Below are positions 49,967 through 64,000 of a stretch of DNA of 64,000 nucleotides, in pieces. The position numbers were made by a program, and so were the translations under genes. The notes below the pieces were generated by a model. That model did no database searches. It was not told the DNA's origin and saw only the letters and a list, made by a program, of their open reading frames with translations. Location: contig NC_133032.1 of NCBI RefSeq assembly GCF_048771995.1, positions 24,515,501-24,579,500 on the forward strand. Reading direction: 5' to 3'. The stretch is from Taeniopygia guttata. Taxonomy: Eukaryota > Chordata > Aves > Passeriformes > Estrildidae. Numbering within the stretch: position 1 is the stretch's first letter; every line of letters begins with the position of its first letter.

Positions 49967-52239
49967 GAGGAATGAATATATGAGAATATGTGGAGAAAAC
50001 AAGTTCCCAGCTATTTTATCCTGTATGAAGCCTGGTTATTTTTTAATGCTAGCTCTATCTGAAAGGCAAATTAAATAATGAAAAGAAAGGGAAAACCAGC
50101 TTTTTTTTCTGGAGAGTAATTCATTAGATGGAATGAAAAACTGATTTCTTAGAGAAAAAAAAAAAAGCTGATCATGCAAAGGGAAAAACCTTGTATCACA
50201 GAAGGAGTAGTGATGACTCTGTGAGACCAACACATTTTGTGTTCTCTAATGGTGACAAAAATTTCCCCAGGCCAAATTAAATTGCCAGGAGTATTGTAGG
50301 GGACTGCTCATGTATCCTGATTTTTAGCTAGTGACAGAAGTCCTATACACCCCCTAATGCTTAGTATTAAACAGTGTGACTTAGTTCAGGCCACACCATG
50401 CAGGGTACTGGATGGGATTTAGGAGCCCCTGTGCAAGGCCAACAAGGAAATTGTGTCCTTTTGCAATGGAGATGTCACAGCAGTCCCCAGACCAACAAGG
50501 CTTTCATCTTGCATCTTCTTGCACATGCCTGACTTGGTCCCCTTGGGCAGAATCTATGTTGTCTTAATAAGACAGAATCTTTCCCTCACAACAAAAAAAA
50601 TCAAACCAAACCCACAATGATGCTATTGAAACACTGCAGCTCAATTACTTTGCATGCTTGCCTGTGGTTAAAATTTTATTGAAGTGAGCAATCTTCAGGA
50701 GCCCATATTTTGCACAGCAATCTGTGTTGCCAAGCAGCAGTTGGAAGAGCAGAAGATGGAGCAGAAAACCAAAAGATATTGCAGAAGGAATTTCAAAACA
50801 CTGTGGAAGGGTGAGAGAACTCTCTTACCTAATTTGTTTTTCATAGATAATTGTTTATGATTGAAAAGTGTGGGGAGAAAACATTAGCATTTGAGTCGGA
50901 ACAAGCAGATTAAAATTTCCCTCTCACAGTGGCTGTAAAAGTGTTGACCTACCAAGACTGCAGCTACATCAGGGTCTTGGCAGATCAGGGGATTGTTCTG
51001 GCACAGCTCTCAGCTGCCATGCATGACACCCTGCCAAGGTGGAGTGGCTCTGTGCTAAACAGGAAATCTCTGCATTTCACACCCCCACAAACAGAAGCAG
51101 AGCAGTTTCAGAGGAGAGGGAATAGAAGGCACGAAGAACATACACACAGCAAAGACTTGCATATTTCATAAGGATTCATTTTCAGTGGAGGTCCCTGTAT
51201 AGAATGCTCTGATGTATCATATTTCTGAGACTTTGGCTGTAATATGAAAGACCACACAATCTTGGATTGTGTTAGCACACACAGAAAATGCCTTTCAAGG
51301 ATTTTGTCTTAGCAAGCAGATAAAGGCCTTGACCCTGTGCAGAGTGCTGTGTGTAAGCCCTCATTGCTGGTACCCAGCAGCAGCAGCTTGTGCTTGTTAG
51401 TACCTGCAACACTGAAAGAGCCTGGCCCATTTCCCCTTTTTATTCCAGCACAGCTGGGCTCTACTGGTGTGTCTGCTCCACTGAGGTCAGAGCCTGTCTG
51501 CCAAGCTCCTAATTATCTTATACCACCTTCATTTCTCTAGAAAAGAATGTTTTAAGTGGTCAGTGGTTTAAAAGCTGTGCAGGTAGCCTGCCCTAAAAGT
51601 TGTGTGCATGTATAGAGCAGGCCAGTCAGTAACCTGGCTCTGCATGTTTATCAGTGGGGACATTAACCCCCAAGGCTGATGTTTTGGGCAAGGTTCAAAA
51701 GGATGCACTCAAGTCAGAATGTCTCCAGCCTAGTACTTCTGCTTTATCTTCAGTTTATGGTGTAACTTGTCACAGATTTAAACAATACCATCATCCTTAT
51801 TGTCCTCCACTGGAAGTTCTTTCAGTGGCCAAAAAAAGGATGGCTTCTCTAAAATTCTTAATAAGGCCCTGATCCATTGCCTGTGGAGGTACAAGTGAAG
51901 TTCCCTCTTGCCTAAACAAGCATTGGACTGGATCCTGAAAGGAGACCAATCCTCATCTTAGAGTGTTTGGTCACCTTTATTTGTTTGTGGCTGAACTGGC
52001 CTGCAAACTGCTGGAAAACCTGGACTGGTTATTTCAACAGCCACAATAGTGCAGACTAAAGTCATGTTAGTAACTCATCAGCTAACAACATCAGTGAACA
52101 TGTTCAGATTATTTCCCTTTAATGTGATACTAATTTATTGCTCAGACATCATACTTGATTTTTAAATGTGTCAATAATTTAAAAAATAGTGATTTGAATA
52201 AGAGACCCAGTTGTTCAACTAGAAAACTCTACTAGGTGG

Positions 52240-52270
52240 AAAATAAAATAAAAAATAAAATAAAATAAAA
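52240..52270. repeat. AAAAT-type microsatellite
   Basis: Tandem aaaat units with one imperfect spacing (aaataaaataaaaaataaaa and onward), about six copies. Confidence 0.8.
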
Positions 52271-54629
52271 TGTATAAAATGTGGCACCATGGAGATGACA
52301 GGCAATTAACTTTTAAAAGCACACTCAAATCTGTCATTCAGTTACAGAAATTGTCCAAAATATGGTGAATAACAAATCAAAACAATTGTTCCTCACTATT
52401 ACTATCAATTCAATTAAAGTCTAAACCAACTTTTCATCATGACTATTTTGAAAGCTTTGAAAACTGCTGTATTTCAGCATTCCCATTCATGGTCTTCAGC
52501 TTCTAGAAATTCATTTGAGAAAGCAACCAAAAAACTGAAGCATAAACCACTATCAACTTTGTACTCCAAGAGAAAGACATTTCAAAGTTTTATATCGACA
52601 TGAATCACCAGCTGTCAGTTAAATAGCTAAATAGGCCAACTCTAAATACACCAAGATTTCACTGCTGATATTTTGAATCTGCATTTAAATCACCCTTCAC
52701 TCCCATTCTATAAGCTAATGAATATTACTCCTATTTTTTGTGAAGTCATGTTCCTGATTTCTTCTGAGCCTGCACTGAGGTTATGTCCTGCATGGTATCA
52801 GAGGTTGTGCTGTTACAGCCAGATGTCAGAAATGAAACAATTCCTGCTTTATTCTGGGTATGATAAAATAGCAAGATTCCAGCTCTTGGAAAATATCTAT
52901 TAGTACAGCGATGGTTCTGTTTATTTGTAGCCCAGCTTTTTCATTGTTCCTAAGCTTTTACTGATTTTTTTTTTTTTTTTCCCTCAATGCTGTGCTTTGA
53001 TTGCATAAATGCATGCAGGCCTCAGTATGCATCTGGAGAGGTATTTGTTATTTATACTGCACGTGATCACCAATGTAGTTATCAAACTTGAGTCACCCAG
53101 CCAGGGAGCAGAAACAGCTGCTAAATATTCATTTGCACAGTGTGCTCCATGCATAGATAAAGCCTGGCCTCTCAAAATGGGCACAGGCTGGATTATGCCT
53201 TAAAAGATCTTTGTGCTTCTACAGAAGAGACTTAAACCATAACCACTGCAGCTGCAAAAGTCTTGCCCTCCAAAACAGACCCCTCAGCCACCCCACTTCC
53301 CTCACACCCAGTTTTGCTAGCTGGCTTGTCCAACAGTTGCTGCTCATACATTTTTTGTCCTGAAGCAAGGTGCAGAGTGAGAAAGACACCTGCCAGTGCA
53401 TGTGTTCTGTGGCAGAGACATGCTCAGCATGGAAGGCTGGGGCAATTCTTTAGAGGGAATGTGAGTGTCATGAGAGCAGAGACGACAATGGCATACAATA
53501 GGATCGTGTCCTTCTAGGAAATGTGGCTTTTATGGTCACATATTTGAAAAATGTGTATTTGATGCAAGGCTGCTACTTAAAGATCTAACTTTACCTAAAA
53601 TTTTGCCTTCATGCCATCAAAATTTTGGTTCTAAGTTGCTGTTCAGCTGTCTAAGGTGGTTCTAAGGTACTGTTTCAAAGTTACGTATAAGTACCCTTGA
53701 GAGTTTTACTCCACAAATCAAGGAGTAGTTTACAAACCAATTTCTCATCTTTGAGAGTGTTAGTGAGGCCTTTTGTACATGATGTATTTATTTTGTTGCA
53801 GTTGTGATAGCAGTGAAAGAGAAATTGAGCAGGTGTGGTACAGCAGACAGAAAAGCCTTGATTTGAAACCCTTAAACCGTTTCAATCAACAGGAACATTC
53901 AGCATCTTGCAGAATAATAAAATATTTCCTAGTGCAAGTATTGATGAATAACAGCTCACAAATTTGGAGTGGCACAGCAACCCCCTCTCTGATTGTAATT
54001 GCCCTGACTACCTTTGCAAAGTGAAGAGCATGTGCCTGTGTGTTTGCACACCTGCAAAAGAAGCCCAGACTCTGACAGTGGTCTGATCATCAACTGCACA
54101 GCTGAAGCTCTCCTTAACTACAGAGGGTCTAAATTATTCATCGTTGCACAGGCTGGAGCAGCAGTGACTGAGCATTCCTGGGTAGGAAAAGACCCACCTG
54201 TCTCCACTGACTGCCCAAACCCATATTTTCAATTGTAGAGATAATGGTAAAGATGTGCACATAATAATTTTCTAATATGGAATAAGTAAAAATTATTTAA
54301 AAAATCATACAAGTGAAAAACCTTACAAAGAGGCAGACGCTGTTTTCACAAGAGTGTTGATACATCTGGAGTATCTCTCTGTTTTTACTTAACATATATT
54401 ATGTGGTTTTGTGTAGATTAATTCCATATTTAAAGTATGGTTTCAATGAGTAAACTAAGAACAACGAGTCGTGCTGTTCTTCTCTCTTCCTTTAACTCTT
54501 GAGAGGAGTTAAAACCTCTTTTTTATGCTGAGTTGGAATAGAGTTGGGCAGATTCTTTCCTATCCTTAATGGCTTTTTATTCTGACAGTTAAAACTTCCA
54601 GTTAGGAATTTGCTTTGGGCTGAACATCT

Positions 54630-54905
54630 GACTCGTTAGGGCTGGAAAAGACCTCCAAGATTGTCATGTCCAACCTTTGACCAAACATCAGCTCTTCAAC
54701 TAAACAGCACCAAGTGCCACACTGAGTTCCTTTCCAGGGATGGTGATTCCACCAGCTTCCTGTCCAGCCCATTCTAATCCCTGAACACCCTTTTGGCAAA
54801 GAAATTCTTCCTGATGTCCAGCCTGAACCTCATCTAGCACAGCTTGAGGCCATGTCCTCTTGTCCTGTTGCTAGTCCTGAGAAAGGAGGCTGAGAACCAA
54901 TTTCC
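54630..54905 (-). mobile_element. CR1 LINE 3' fragment
   Basis: The + strand carries phrases of antisense avian CR1 in the right order: ggctggaaaagacctccaag, then gtccaacctttgaccaaaca, then ccagggatggtgattccacc, then cttttggcaaagaaattctt, then agcttgaggccatgtcctct. In sense these encode the end of the CR1 reverse transcriptase ORF and lead into its 3' UTR. The sense strand is minus. About 275 bp remain, 5'-truncated as is usual for CR1, and diverged enough to be old. Confidence 0.85.
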
Positions 54906-56401
54906 AGGGAGTTGTAGAGAGTGATAAGGACAAGATGAACACACCCACAATATTCGTAAATCAACTGGAAAAAACCACAACAAACAAATAACCCCACAAG
55001 ACCTACTTACATGATGAAGTAGTCCAATCCTCAAAGTGCTTCATTGCTTTGTTTCCTCAGTATTGGAATTTATCTCTTCTTTTTAGTGTTCTTCTGTATG
55101 AGGTTGAATAAAATATAGTGTTTTTTAAAAAGTTGAAGTAATGGTTGTTGAAAAATAAAAATATTTGCTTTGAAAATTCAAACTCGCTACCATTCAAAAA
55201 TGGTAGGAGGTTTATATCTGCCCCCAGCAAAGAAAGCAGCTCACAGTGGGTGAATATTTTGAAGATTATGAGGAAATGGGTTATTTTACCTATATAACCA
55301 TTTTGTAGCCCGATTCAAAGGCTGTTTGTGTAACTGGAAAGCTTGTAAAGGTTGAGCATATACTATATGTTGGCTATCTTTTATGAATTTTGTTTGCTCT
55401 GGAAAAGAAAAGAAGAGTAAATAAATACTCATTCCATCTTAATAAACCTAACAATAAATCTATTCTGTGTAAAAGTATGCCAATGATCTTGAAAGTTCAA
55501 AGCCAATGTTCTAAAAATTGTGCAGACGTGACTTATTCCAAGATATTGTGCAGCTGGAATGCTGGGTTTTACCTCAGTTCCATAAATCCAGAGTTATCCT
55601 TTTGTTATCATATTCTCTTTCCACAGAAATAATTTGTTACAAATTAAGTTCTAACAAATTGCCTTGTTATCTTTGCTGTACAATCAGTTCTTCCAAACTG
55701 CAGGCACAAACCTTTGGAAGGGTTTACAAAGATTGATGTGGTGTGTTGGATGTGCACCAATAAGCCAAGATTGCTACATGTGATTGTTTCATAACAATTA
55801 TCACAGATATTTTAAAGACAGCTTTTCTTTCTTTTGGAAAATGTGGGCTGGAAAAAGAAGCAGCAGACTTTTAAACAGACCTTATGATTATGACTAAATT
55901 ATCTTTTCAGAGATATTTACATTTCAGCCTGCACCTGTTTTTCTTAGGAGAAACTAGTCTTTCCGTGATCTAGTTTATTTTCTTTTTTCTTCCCCCAGTC
56001 TCTGGTCCCCCATTTATATTTGTATTCCTTTTTTAGGGCAGGGGATAACCTGAAACAGAGGGGCCACGAAGACTTTCTGAGAGCCATCCTGTCTTTACCC
56101 TCTGATGTCCTGTGGGTTTTCAAGTGCTATTGCTCTCTTTCAGCCCCTAATCGTCCCTTGACAGGAATATTTAGTGTGCACATTTATATTCTTTCCTCCA
56201 GCATACTCACTCACAAGACTGTCATACCCACCTCAAACAAAAATATGTGCCCTCAGGAGCAGGATAATCTCCTGAGTGAGCAAGTCCAGGGCTTGAAAGG
56301 GTGAGTTGTTCCCAAGCTGACTCTAGCCACAGGATGTCAAACTTGCTTTAGCATTTTCAGGGAGCAATTTGCATAGCACCAGGCTTCACTGTAAAGCCTT
56401 A

Positions 56402-56436
56402 TTTTTTTATTTTTTTTTTTTTTTTTTTTTTTTTTT
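56402..56436. repeat. Poly-T tract
   Basis: Seven T, one A, then 27 T. No retroposon recognised on either side. Confidence 0.85.
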
Positions 56437-59400
56437 CCTGTTTATCACAGCTTGTCTGCTTTAAAAGAAAAGATTTTGTTGCTATCATTTTTTTAATGGA
56501 TTCTGCTGGGTGTATATATTCTCTGTGATCCTCCACGCTGTTGCAGGTTAGCCAGACCCTTTGTAGCTGCCCAGGACCCTTCCAAGAGGATGCCTGCAGC
56601 ACTGGCCCAGGCACTGGCAGCCCCTTGGTTCTGCACTCTTAACCCGATTGTTGAAAAGCAGAGGTAGATGAAAGGCTTTATACATATAGTTCTGGCTGAG
56701 CTTTATAGGAAAAAGGGTCCACTGAGCTCAGTGGGGGCAGGATTAGAATGGAGCACTAGCGCATTCTGAAAACAAAAGCAATGCCTGTAGGGCTGCCCAG
56801 GATATCCCCACATTTTGAGTGACATCGATTTCCTGCTGTGCGCACATGCAAAACCTACATCTCCTCAGTAGGGAAGAGAGCATCATATTTATGCCTGGAG
56901 AGCATGACTCCTTAAGATGCACATTAGATTTATGTCTTCCTCTAGGAATTAATGAAACTTCAGGAATTATAATGAATGATATGGAGTGATTTATGAATGT
57001 CCATCACAGTTATTCATTTTGCTTGTTGAGGAGGTTTCCAGGTTTTATGAACGCTGCTTTTGCAGGTTCATTGCCCCTTATATATGAACAATAAATGTCC
57101 TGTTTCATGGTGGAAAAATGGCTTGATAAAAAAAAAAAAAAAGGCAATGTCATAAGGAACGTTTATAAACAGCTCCAGTATAAACCTGTGATCTGATAAC
57201 AGCCATTCAGAAAAAAAATGAGGAACTGTCATGCTGGAAAGAGTCCTTCAGAGCAGAGCAGAGATAGATAATAAAAATCAGTGCTCATATTGTGGATTGG
57301 GAACTTGCTGCTTGACCCTACTTTCTATAAAGTTTGATCCTTCAGTCTCTGATCTTTCACACTTGAAGCCAGTGGAAGTTTTTCATCCTACCACTAAGCA
57401 AATCACAGGACTTTAGTGGAGCTAGTGTTTGGCTCTGTATGTCAAATTAAGCATGTGTGTGAAGGAGTGACATCAGAGAGCCAGAGCCCACCTGAATTAA
57501 AACATTCAACAGTGAATCATGGAGTGGAACAGCCTTTGTGGTATTTGCTTTCACAGGAAGATAGATGGCTTTTGTAAGCTCAATATCTTTTTTCATCCCA
57601 AGGCAGACACTCAGTGCTTGTGGTTGTGTTTGCAGTATTGTATGTGCCAGACAAATCCAGCCCTCCTCACTTTCACACAATGAATTTCCCTCTAATTTAA
57701 TGGGTGTGGGATTTTGATCCTCTGCTGAGAAATAATTCCTGAAAAAACCTGTCCTGTTGGCTAGGTTTGTAGTGATGATTCCTCCACTATCTAATTATAT
57801 TCTGATTTATCAGATTTGGACTATAGACCATAGAAAAAAAAATTAAACAGATAAACTGTTTGAAAGAGTTAAACTGTAATGAAAACACCATTCTATCTCT
57901 CATGCTTCTTTTTTTCCTTTCGGCATAATGTGGGATTGTGGTCTGGCTCGGATCTACCTAAAATATTGCATTGATTAGCCTTGCTGAGGAAAAAGGCTTC
58001 CTGAGATACTTTTCTCATCCTTATAATAGAGCTTTTGCCATTGTTTATTAATTCTTTGAAATATGAAGTTGTATAAAGGCAAGTTTAGTAAGTAGTTCTG
58101 TATTCTGGATTTTCTTCAGTCTAATGTTCTCAGGGAAATGAAACACAGCAGTGGGATCTGGAGGTTTGGAAAATTTACTATTCAAAATAGCCAACCTCAA
58201 GACACTGTTCCTGGAAGGGCAGGGCACAGCATGAAGATGACTGATGACTTCCCACTTTGGCATCAGTTTTTACACTGTTCATGGCACTTCTGATGCTTAA
58301 GTGGCCAAATCACATAGAGCCCATACATCTGCCTGATCTGGTTCTGCAAAATGATGTTCTTTGTAACCTGCTTGTGAAAGTGACTGTTGTTACCTAAGGG
58401 AAATTAATAAATATCTAAGCACTGCTAGCTACTGTGTCCTAGTTCTTTTAACTCAGTGGGCCTTGAAATATGTTTCTCTGAATTCTATGTTGCTTAATGA
58501 GAATTATTTTAATACCTAGGTCCTACTTCCTAGCATAAGGGTTTCTCAGTCCTAGGATCTATTAGGGTAAGTAGTAGTGGATATTCATAAAAGCTTACTT
58601 TGATTAAAAACATGGTGTGAAATTGAGATATACTGTGAGTAGGATCAAATTGGATAAAACCCTCCAACAGCTGTCTTTTTCTGTCAGCAGCACCATGGCT
58701 CTGTGTTCTCTGTTTTAGCTCCAAACTCTAGACTGTGTATAGGGCACTAAGTCAATGAGGCTTAGAAAGGATTTTTTAGATGAAAAAGTCATCTTTAATT
58801 TCAGTTATAGCGCCTGTTGATCCCCAGAACAAATATTAACTCCTCAAGAGATGCCATAGCTTTACGAACAGAAAAGCTCTTCTAAATTACATTATATACT
58901 CAGATAGTCCTTAACAAGGTGGCTTGAAAAGTTAGATGTGAAGAGCAGCACACATTCTGGTGTTCAGAGCAGAGCTATATAGTTTTTAGTTCTGATGATT
59001 ATGTGGTATTCCATGAGCTGGAGGTCTGAGTTGTGACTTTCAAAACTATGGGGAGACATCTGTGCCTTTGCAGCCTGGAAAGAACCTAAATGTGATTGTG
59101 ATCTATTTTGGAGCTTAGGAATCCCTACAAGACAGGGATCTCTCTTAGGAATCACACAGCTCAGTCCAGACAAGGTATAACTTGGTTTATAATGACAAAA
59201 GCAAATAAAATTGGATGTAATACTAATTTGTTATATAGGAATATTTCTATTAGTTTAGTTCACAATGCATATTTCTCTACATATGCTAGAATCTTGATTT
59301 TTCTTAGTATCAAGTTTACCATAACATTCCTGTCAATATTACTAAATTCTGTTGGGCTTCAGCTGCAACTCCCTTAAAAAAATCTTTCCTTGTATGTTGT

Positions 59401-62400
59401 GCAGGGCTGCACTAAATTCATCTGGGCAAGTTGTAATGTCTGTATTCTTGGCACTTTATTTTCTTCCTGGGGTCTAGGTCATTAAATGAAGAGATATTTC
59501 CCTTACTGCCATTGAACAACAGTGTGAATTATTTTTATTATAGTTGTATTTTGTAAACTATTGAACAACATGAGGGGAAGCCTGATTTCTGCCTTAAGAG
59601 AACTAGTTTTGGATATATAACAACTGCAGGATGTATTGTAACAATGTACACCTGTCTAACTGCAGGCCTTTTGTTTCCAAGACGTCTTCTGTCTTGGAAT
59701 TTTTGATCTTTGTGACCACAAGGTCACTGCAGCTGAAATTCTGACTTTTTTCAGAGAGGTAATGGCAGAGGTGAATTTGTTATGTTCTCATCCACTCTCT
59801 CACATACAAGCAGGAGATCCTATTACTGTTATTTCTTTCCAACCTTGAGATAAATGCATTCCTTGCTGTCAGATGCAGACTTTATAGAGAAAAGTGTAAT
59901 CAAAGCTACTGTAAAATAAAAGCACAGGGCAAACCGACCCGCTCAGCAGTAGCAGCAAATGAAAGATGTGGTTACATTGCTTTGTGCTGCTTTTGTGAGT
60001 AGATGTTATTTGGTGAGATTTCTCAAGAAAAATATATACTAAGCTACTTCTAACTATTGAACTAATCTTAAATTATTGAATTGTTTTTCAAAATATGACA
60101 TTTGTTGGTTTGCAATGAGGGCCTAAGCTTCGAGGGTCTATAAGAGGATTTAATTTTCATTTATGCAAGGTATATGGCAAAAAGTAACTACCACAGGCTT
60201 GGTGATTATGTTGTTATCATTTCACTGACACCCAGAGACCTCAGCTGATTTGCTTTGGTCCTGAAGTACAAATCCAGGTCTATGCCTAAAGGAAAGGTGT
60301 ACCTGATGTACCTGTGGACAGCCATGGCGCACGATGGCTTTGAGCAGCCTTTGAGCATCCTGTGAGCACACCCACTCTGGCCCTGCCTGGACATTTTGGG
60401 ATGACCAAGGGGGACCCAGCTTAGGCTGCAATTTCCTTTCATTCATACTTAGTGGCTTAAAAAAACATACTGGGGAGCCCCAGATCGAGGCTTTCTCACT
60501 AAAACTCTTCTGTCAGTTTTCAGGAAAAAAACAATCCCTAACCCACTTAAGGTTAGGTTCTGTTTCACTACATGCACCAAGTTGCTGAAAATTACAACTT
60601 TGTTTTCCTGGCATTTAGTAAAAGCTGGTCCACAGTGTGTGCTTTGTTTGGGACTCTACCTTCTCAAGGCAATGGTTTGTGATTTTTGAGAATTAACAGG
60701 CAAATGTAAACAGTTAGCCTAACAGCAAGGCTTGTTCTTTTACTTCCCAAATCCTTCATTTTTTGGTGGTATGCCCCAAAATCTGCAATCCTGTAAAGTT
60801 CCTATCAGTAGTCTAAACTGCATGTACTCAGGGAGAAAGAAGAAAATCTAGCATGCAGGTGACCTGCAGGCTACACAAACTTGCTGTCAGGGGACAGTGA
60901 GATTAAGTCAGGATTAGTCAGGAAGGATCCTTCATGATTGCTAATAGGTGTGGTTTTGGATTAATTTTATATAATTTTCCATGGGTTAAAAAGGGTCACT
61001 CCCAGCTCCCATTTGTGCAAAATGCAGCTATTTGTTGTGATAAGAGGAACAGACTTTATTTGGACCTGTGCCAGAGATGACAGCAATACCATCTTCTCTG
61101 TTTTTCATATTACCCAGTGTGTTTATTTGGAAGGCCAAGCAAGGCTCTTTCTGAAGAGGCAGGAAGATGGGTAAGCCCTGCCCTGAAGGTCTTGCAATCT
61201 GAAGAGCTAAAACATGAAAGAAAGAAGTATAATATCCATATTTCTTCATCCCGTATTTGTGGCCTCTTTAAAACCAGCTTGAGCTCTAACCATGGCAGAA
61301 AAACTTACAGGACTGTCCAATGACTTCAGGGAATTTATGTTTGTTTCCACGACTGCAATTTAACTGCATCTGAGAGCAGACTAAAGGCACGTCTCTGTGT
61401 CCCTGAGCTCTCCTTTGTGCTGGCATTAATAGCTGAAGGACTGTACAGGGAGCCACCTCATGGAGCCACTGTTGTAAAGGATCTGATAATTTTGTCAGGT
61501 CACTTTTGCAGCCAGACCACTTCCCTGTGCTTCCCCTGCACTCAGAATGTCTGCTCTACACAGTGGCCAGCACTGGCAGGCTGGAGCACCTTCCTCGTGC
61601 AGCTATCCATGCTTAAATGAGATTAATCTGATTGTGACTATGCAGGTGGAGCTCTCATTTCACATATAGGCAGTGTCCAACCCAGAGTCAATATTAACAG
61701 GGAGTTCATGGAGATGCTTTTGGCAGGAGCAGTGGGAAGAGTGTTCCTTGGCTAATTTTGTAGCCCAGTGAAGGTCAGAGAAGCCCACAGGCCCTAGAAT
61801 GGCTGTCTAACGTCACTGGGGTCCCTGGTAGTCTGGTGTCAAGGCATTGTGTGATATTAAAGGCCCACTTTGTGGAGATGTCCAGTAATATGAGTGTGGA
61901 AAAAAGCCCAAATGAATTCCAGGGAAATCTGTAGCTGTTGCAGCTATAGGAGTCCAGACATGTAATGCTGATGTTCCTGAGGGCCTCAGAAACCTTATTG
62001 TGATGGTGTTCAGGGTCAAAGATGGCCAATACTTTTAAGCTCCTGCTTTTTGAAGTCGAACTTGTCATGCTTGGGGCCCTGATTTATGATTTTTTAACAT
62101 TTAGGTTGGCAGCAGAGAGAAAAGAAAATCTTTAACTTGATTTAAGGAAGAGGTTTGTCTTTGGCCTCTGTAATTTGTATTCCTGCCTGCATACAAATGC
62201 AGCCCCTGAGTTACCTTCCCAATTCTCCCCCTTGGCTCAGCCGTGTCTGTAACTCTGTGCTCTCATCCCTGCCCAGGGATGATGATGTGCCCTGGGAATT
62301 TCTCCTGGCTGGAATCTGGGCCTGCCCCCAGGGCAGCTTGCTGAATGGGATGGGATCCTCATCACTGTCCCTGGCTGACACCACCCTCACAGACAGATGG

Positions 62401-63388
62401 AGAGCTGGCTCTTAGTCCAGGCTTCAGGAGATTTTCCTTTATTTGGGATGATGATGATGAACAGAGCCATCTATTTTTCCCCTGTATTTTTTTCCCACAA
62501 CCGCTGTTACAGAATTTTTATCTTTTATCATTAAATAGGCAAACCATTCATCAAGCAAATCTGGTACTTCTCAAAATACCATAAAGCTAAAAGGAAAAAA
62601 AAAGCATAGGAAGATAGATGTAATTGTTTGTTTAGTTTATCTTTATGTCCAAAGTGACTAATTGATTTCAAGTGATATTTTATAGAAATAGTTGATATCC
62701 AAAGCTAAAACCTCATGTAGCAAATCTCAGCACAGATGGTATTGTGGTTGCAATAAAAGAAAAATGGCATATAGTGAATGAGTAGAGAAGATTTCAAATC
62801 CAATATAGTAAGTCTTGAAAGATGGTTGGAAAAACAACACTTTATGTGTTGAGAAATTAGAAAGTTGGCTTCTGACAGAAATAGCACAAAACCTGGCCAT
62901 AAATGATTTAATCTGCCAAACTGAGCTAAAGATACTCAAGGTAGGTGTGGAAATGAACCTTACATAAGTGAGGGCAGATAGTAGCCTCTTTGCTGAGTAA
63001 CAAAATAAACCCCTTAGTCTGTACCTAAAAATATCTTGTGTTATGGAAGGATCTTTTGAGGAATAATATTGAGATGGTGACAGTGTTGATTTTCTGGGTA
63101 GAGGGAAACACCTGCTTTTAGCCTATGCAACAAACCAGCTCTGTGCCTGGACACTTTCAATTCAGCAGTTCTGAATTAGTATTCCAGGAACAAAGAGTTG
63201 CTCCGAGTTCATAAGCACCAAAATACAAAACCAGACACAACTGAATACCAAAGCATAAATTTGTGAGTGCAAATATGCTGTGCATGGAGGAGGATGTGCC
63301 AAGGAAGAGTGGCACAGAATTAGAAATGAAGACTGTAATGGTTAAATAGGCGCAACTGGAAAATCTGCCTGGACAGAACACAATTATT

Positions 63389-63425
63389 GGAGAGGCTGGA
63401 GAGGCTGGAGAGGCTGGAGAGGCTG
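63389..63425. repeat. 9-bp minisatellite GGAGAGGCT
   Basis: Four tandem copies of GGAGAGGCT with no mismatch, followed by ggg. No link to a gene is visible. Confidence 0.85.
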
Positions 63426-64000
63426 GGTCTACCTGGAATGTCTTGGTATAAAAGACCTGAAAGCTGAATGTCTCCTTGGCTCAAGGGTGACACTCAGCAC
63501 ATTGTGGGATGTCCTGTGGACATGGCTGAGAGCAAAGAGGGCACCCAGCTCCAGCACCCCTGGGCTGTGGATGGCTGGGAGCTGAGGGACTGTGAGGAGA
63601 AATGTCAGATTTTGTGCCATGGTCTTAATTTTCTCCCCTGGCCATCTGCCTTCAGCTGCTGCTGGAGATTGGCTGCTGGCTTGGACAGATCCTGGGTCTG
63701 ACCCAGTTCACATTTTCTCCTCTTCAGTGACAGCAGATGAATGTTGTGAAAGTCCTTAACAGCAACAATATGTTTAGTGAAAACCTTGGTGTCCTTCTTG
63801 GAGGTGGGCAAGGTTGATGTATCACAGAACTGGGCAGATGTCTGCAAACCCTCAGAAAATCAATTGAGTATATAATAAATTTAATAAATAAATGTACCTT
63901 TCTCTAATGAATAGGAGCATTTTCAGTGTTGGCTTTGGTAGGCATGTACTTTGCACACATATGTAGGAAAGGATTAGGAAAAAATTTTGATGGAAAAAAA

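Larger units (their letters stand above)
44184..54629. other. Host non-coding DNA, 10 kb
   Basis: Mostly AT-rich non-coding sequence. Contents include a weak terminal-exon candidate (44,537-44,749), a small hairpin at 44,859-44,881, a 20-base A run at 49,947-49,966, an AAAAT-type microsatellite at 52,240-52,270 and a T run near 52,967-52,980. Overlapping frames at 47.0-47.7 kb on both strands show no recognisable domain. Confidence 0.55.
54906..64000. other. Host non-coding DNA, right end
   Basis: AT-rich sequence with no recognised exon, RNA gene or large mobile element. Contents are a T run of 27 bases at 56,410-56,436 and the 9-bp minisatellite at 63,389-63,425. Frames near 61.8-62.6 kb and 63.4-63.8 kb are short, overlap on both strands and show no domain. 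Confidence 0.55.

Noticed and set aside
50929..51171. Open frame after a tctcacag acceptor-like site, considered as an exon
   Set aside because: The acceptor is plausible, but the product shows no domain or convincing codon pattern and no partner exon was seen.
1..64000. CRISPR arrays, bacterial operons, tRNA or rRNA genes
   Set aside because: No regularly spaced repeats with unique spacers, no ribosome-binding-site-linked gene strings and no intact cloverleaf were seen. The only tRNA-like sequence is the degenerate SINE head at 25.6 kb.

Overview
The window looks like non-coding, AT-rich nuclear DNA from a bird, most likely a songbird. The pointers are short CR1 LINE 3' ends (about 5.99 kb and 54.6-54.9 kb), a SINE with a tRNA-Ile-type head and a CR1-like tail (about 25.54-25.65 kb, the architecture of passerine TguSINE1), and an endogenous retrovirus whose envelope resembles avian alpharetroviruses. 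I recognise no intact host protein-coding gene. Introns and intergenic DNA cannot be told apart here, and the only exon candidate is a weak one at 44,537-44,749.

The centre of interest is a complete provirus on the minus strand, 14,621-23,334 (8,714 bp). It has two 660-bp LTRs that look identical base for base, TG...CA ends, a 6-bp target duplication (CTAATT), an 18-nt primer-binding site complementary to the 3' end of tRNA-Asn, and a polypurine tract abutting the 3' LTR. These signals are intact although the protein-coding interior is badly broken. In transcription order the interior holds: a leader and gag matrix-like remnant (about 22.34-22.03 kb); a GC- and CpG-rich block (about 21.84-20.78 kb); an AT-rich, G-poor block (about 20.52-18.70 kb); the C-terminal half of pol (end of RT, RNase H, integrase; about 18.64-17.17 kb) split between frames; and env (about 17.07-15.29 kb) with a frameshift and two tandem transmembrane-subunit copies, one decayed and one well preserved. 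I could not find gag capsid, nucleocapsid, protease or the RT catalytic core. The simplest reading is a non-autonomous element mobilised recently by proteins from a relative.

The left flank (1-14,614) is host DNA with a CR1 scrap, homopolymers and small duplications. The right flank (23,341-64,000) is similar, with the SINE, a 38-base A tract at 26.6 kb, a palindrome cluster at 36.6-36.75 kb, a seven-copy 39-bp GC-rich minisatellite at 43.92-44.18 kb, a weak exon candidate, a CR1 3' fragment at 54.6-54.9 kb and a 9-bp minisatellite at 63.39 kb.

All calls come from reading the sequence by eye. No alignment or database search was run, so family names rest on motif recognition and identities are visual.
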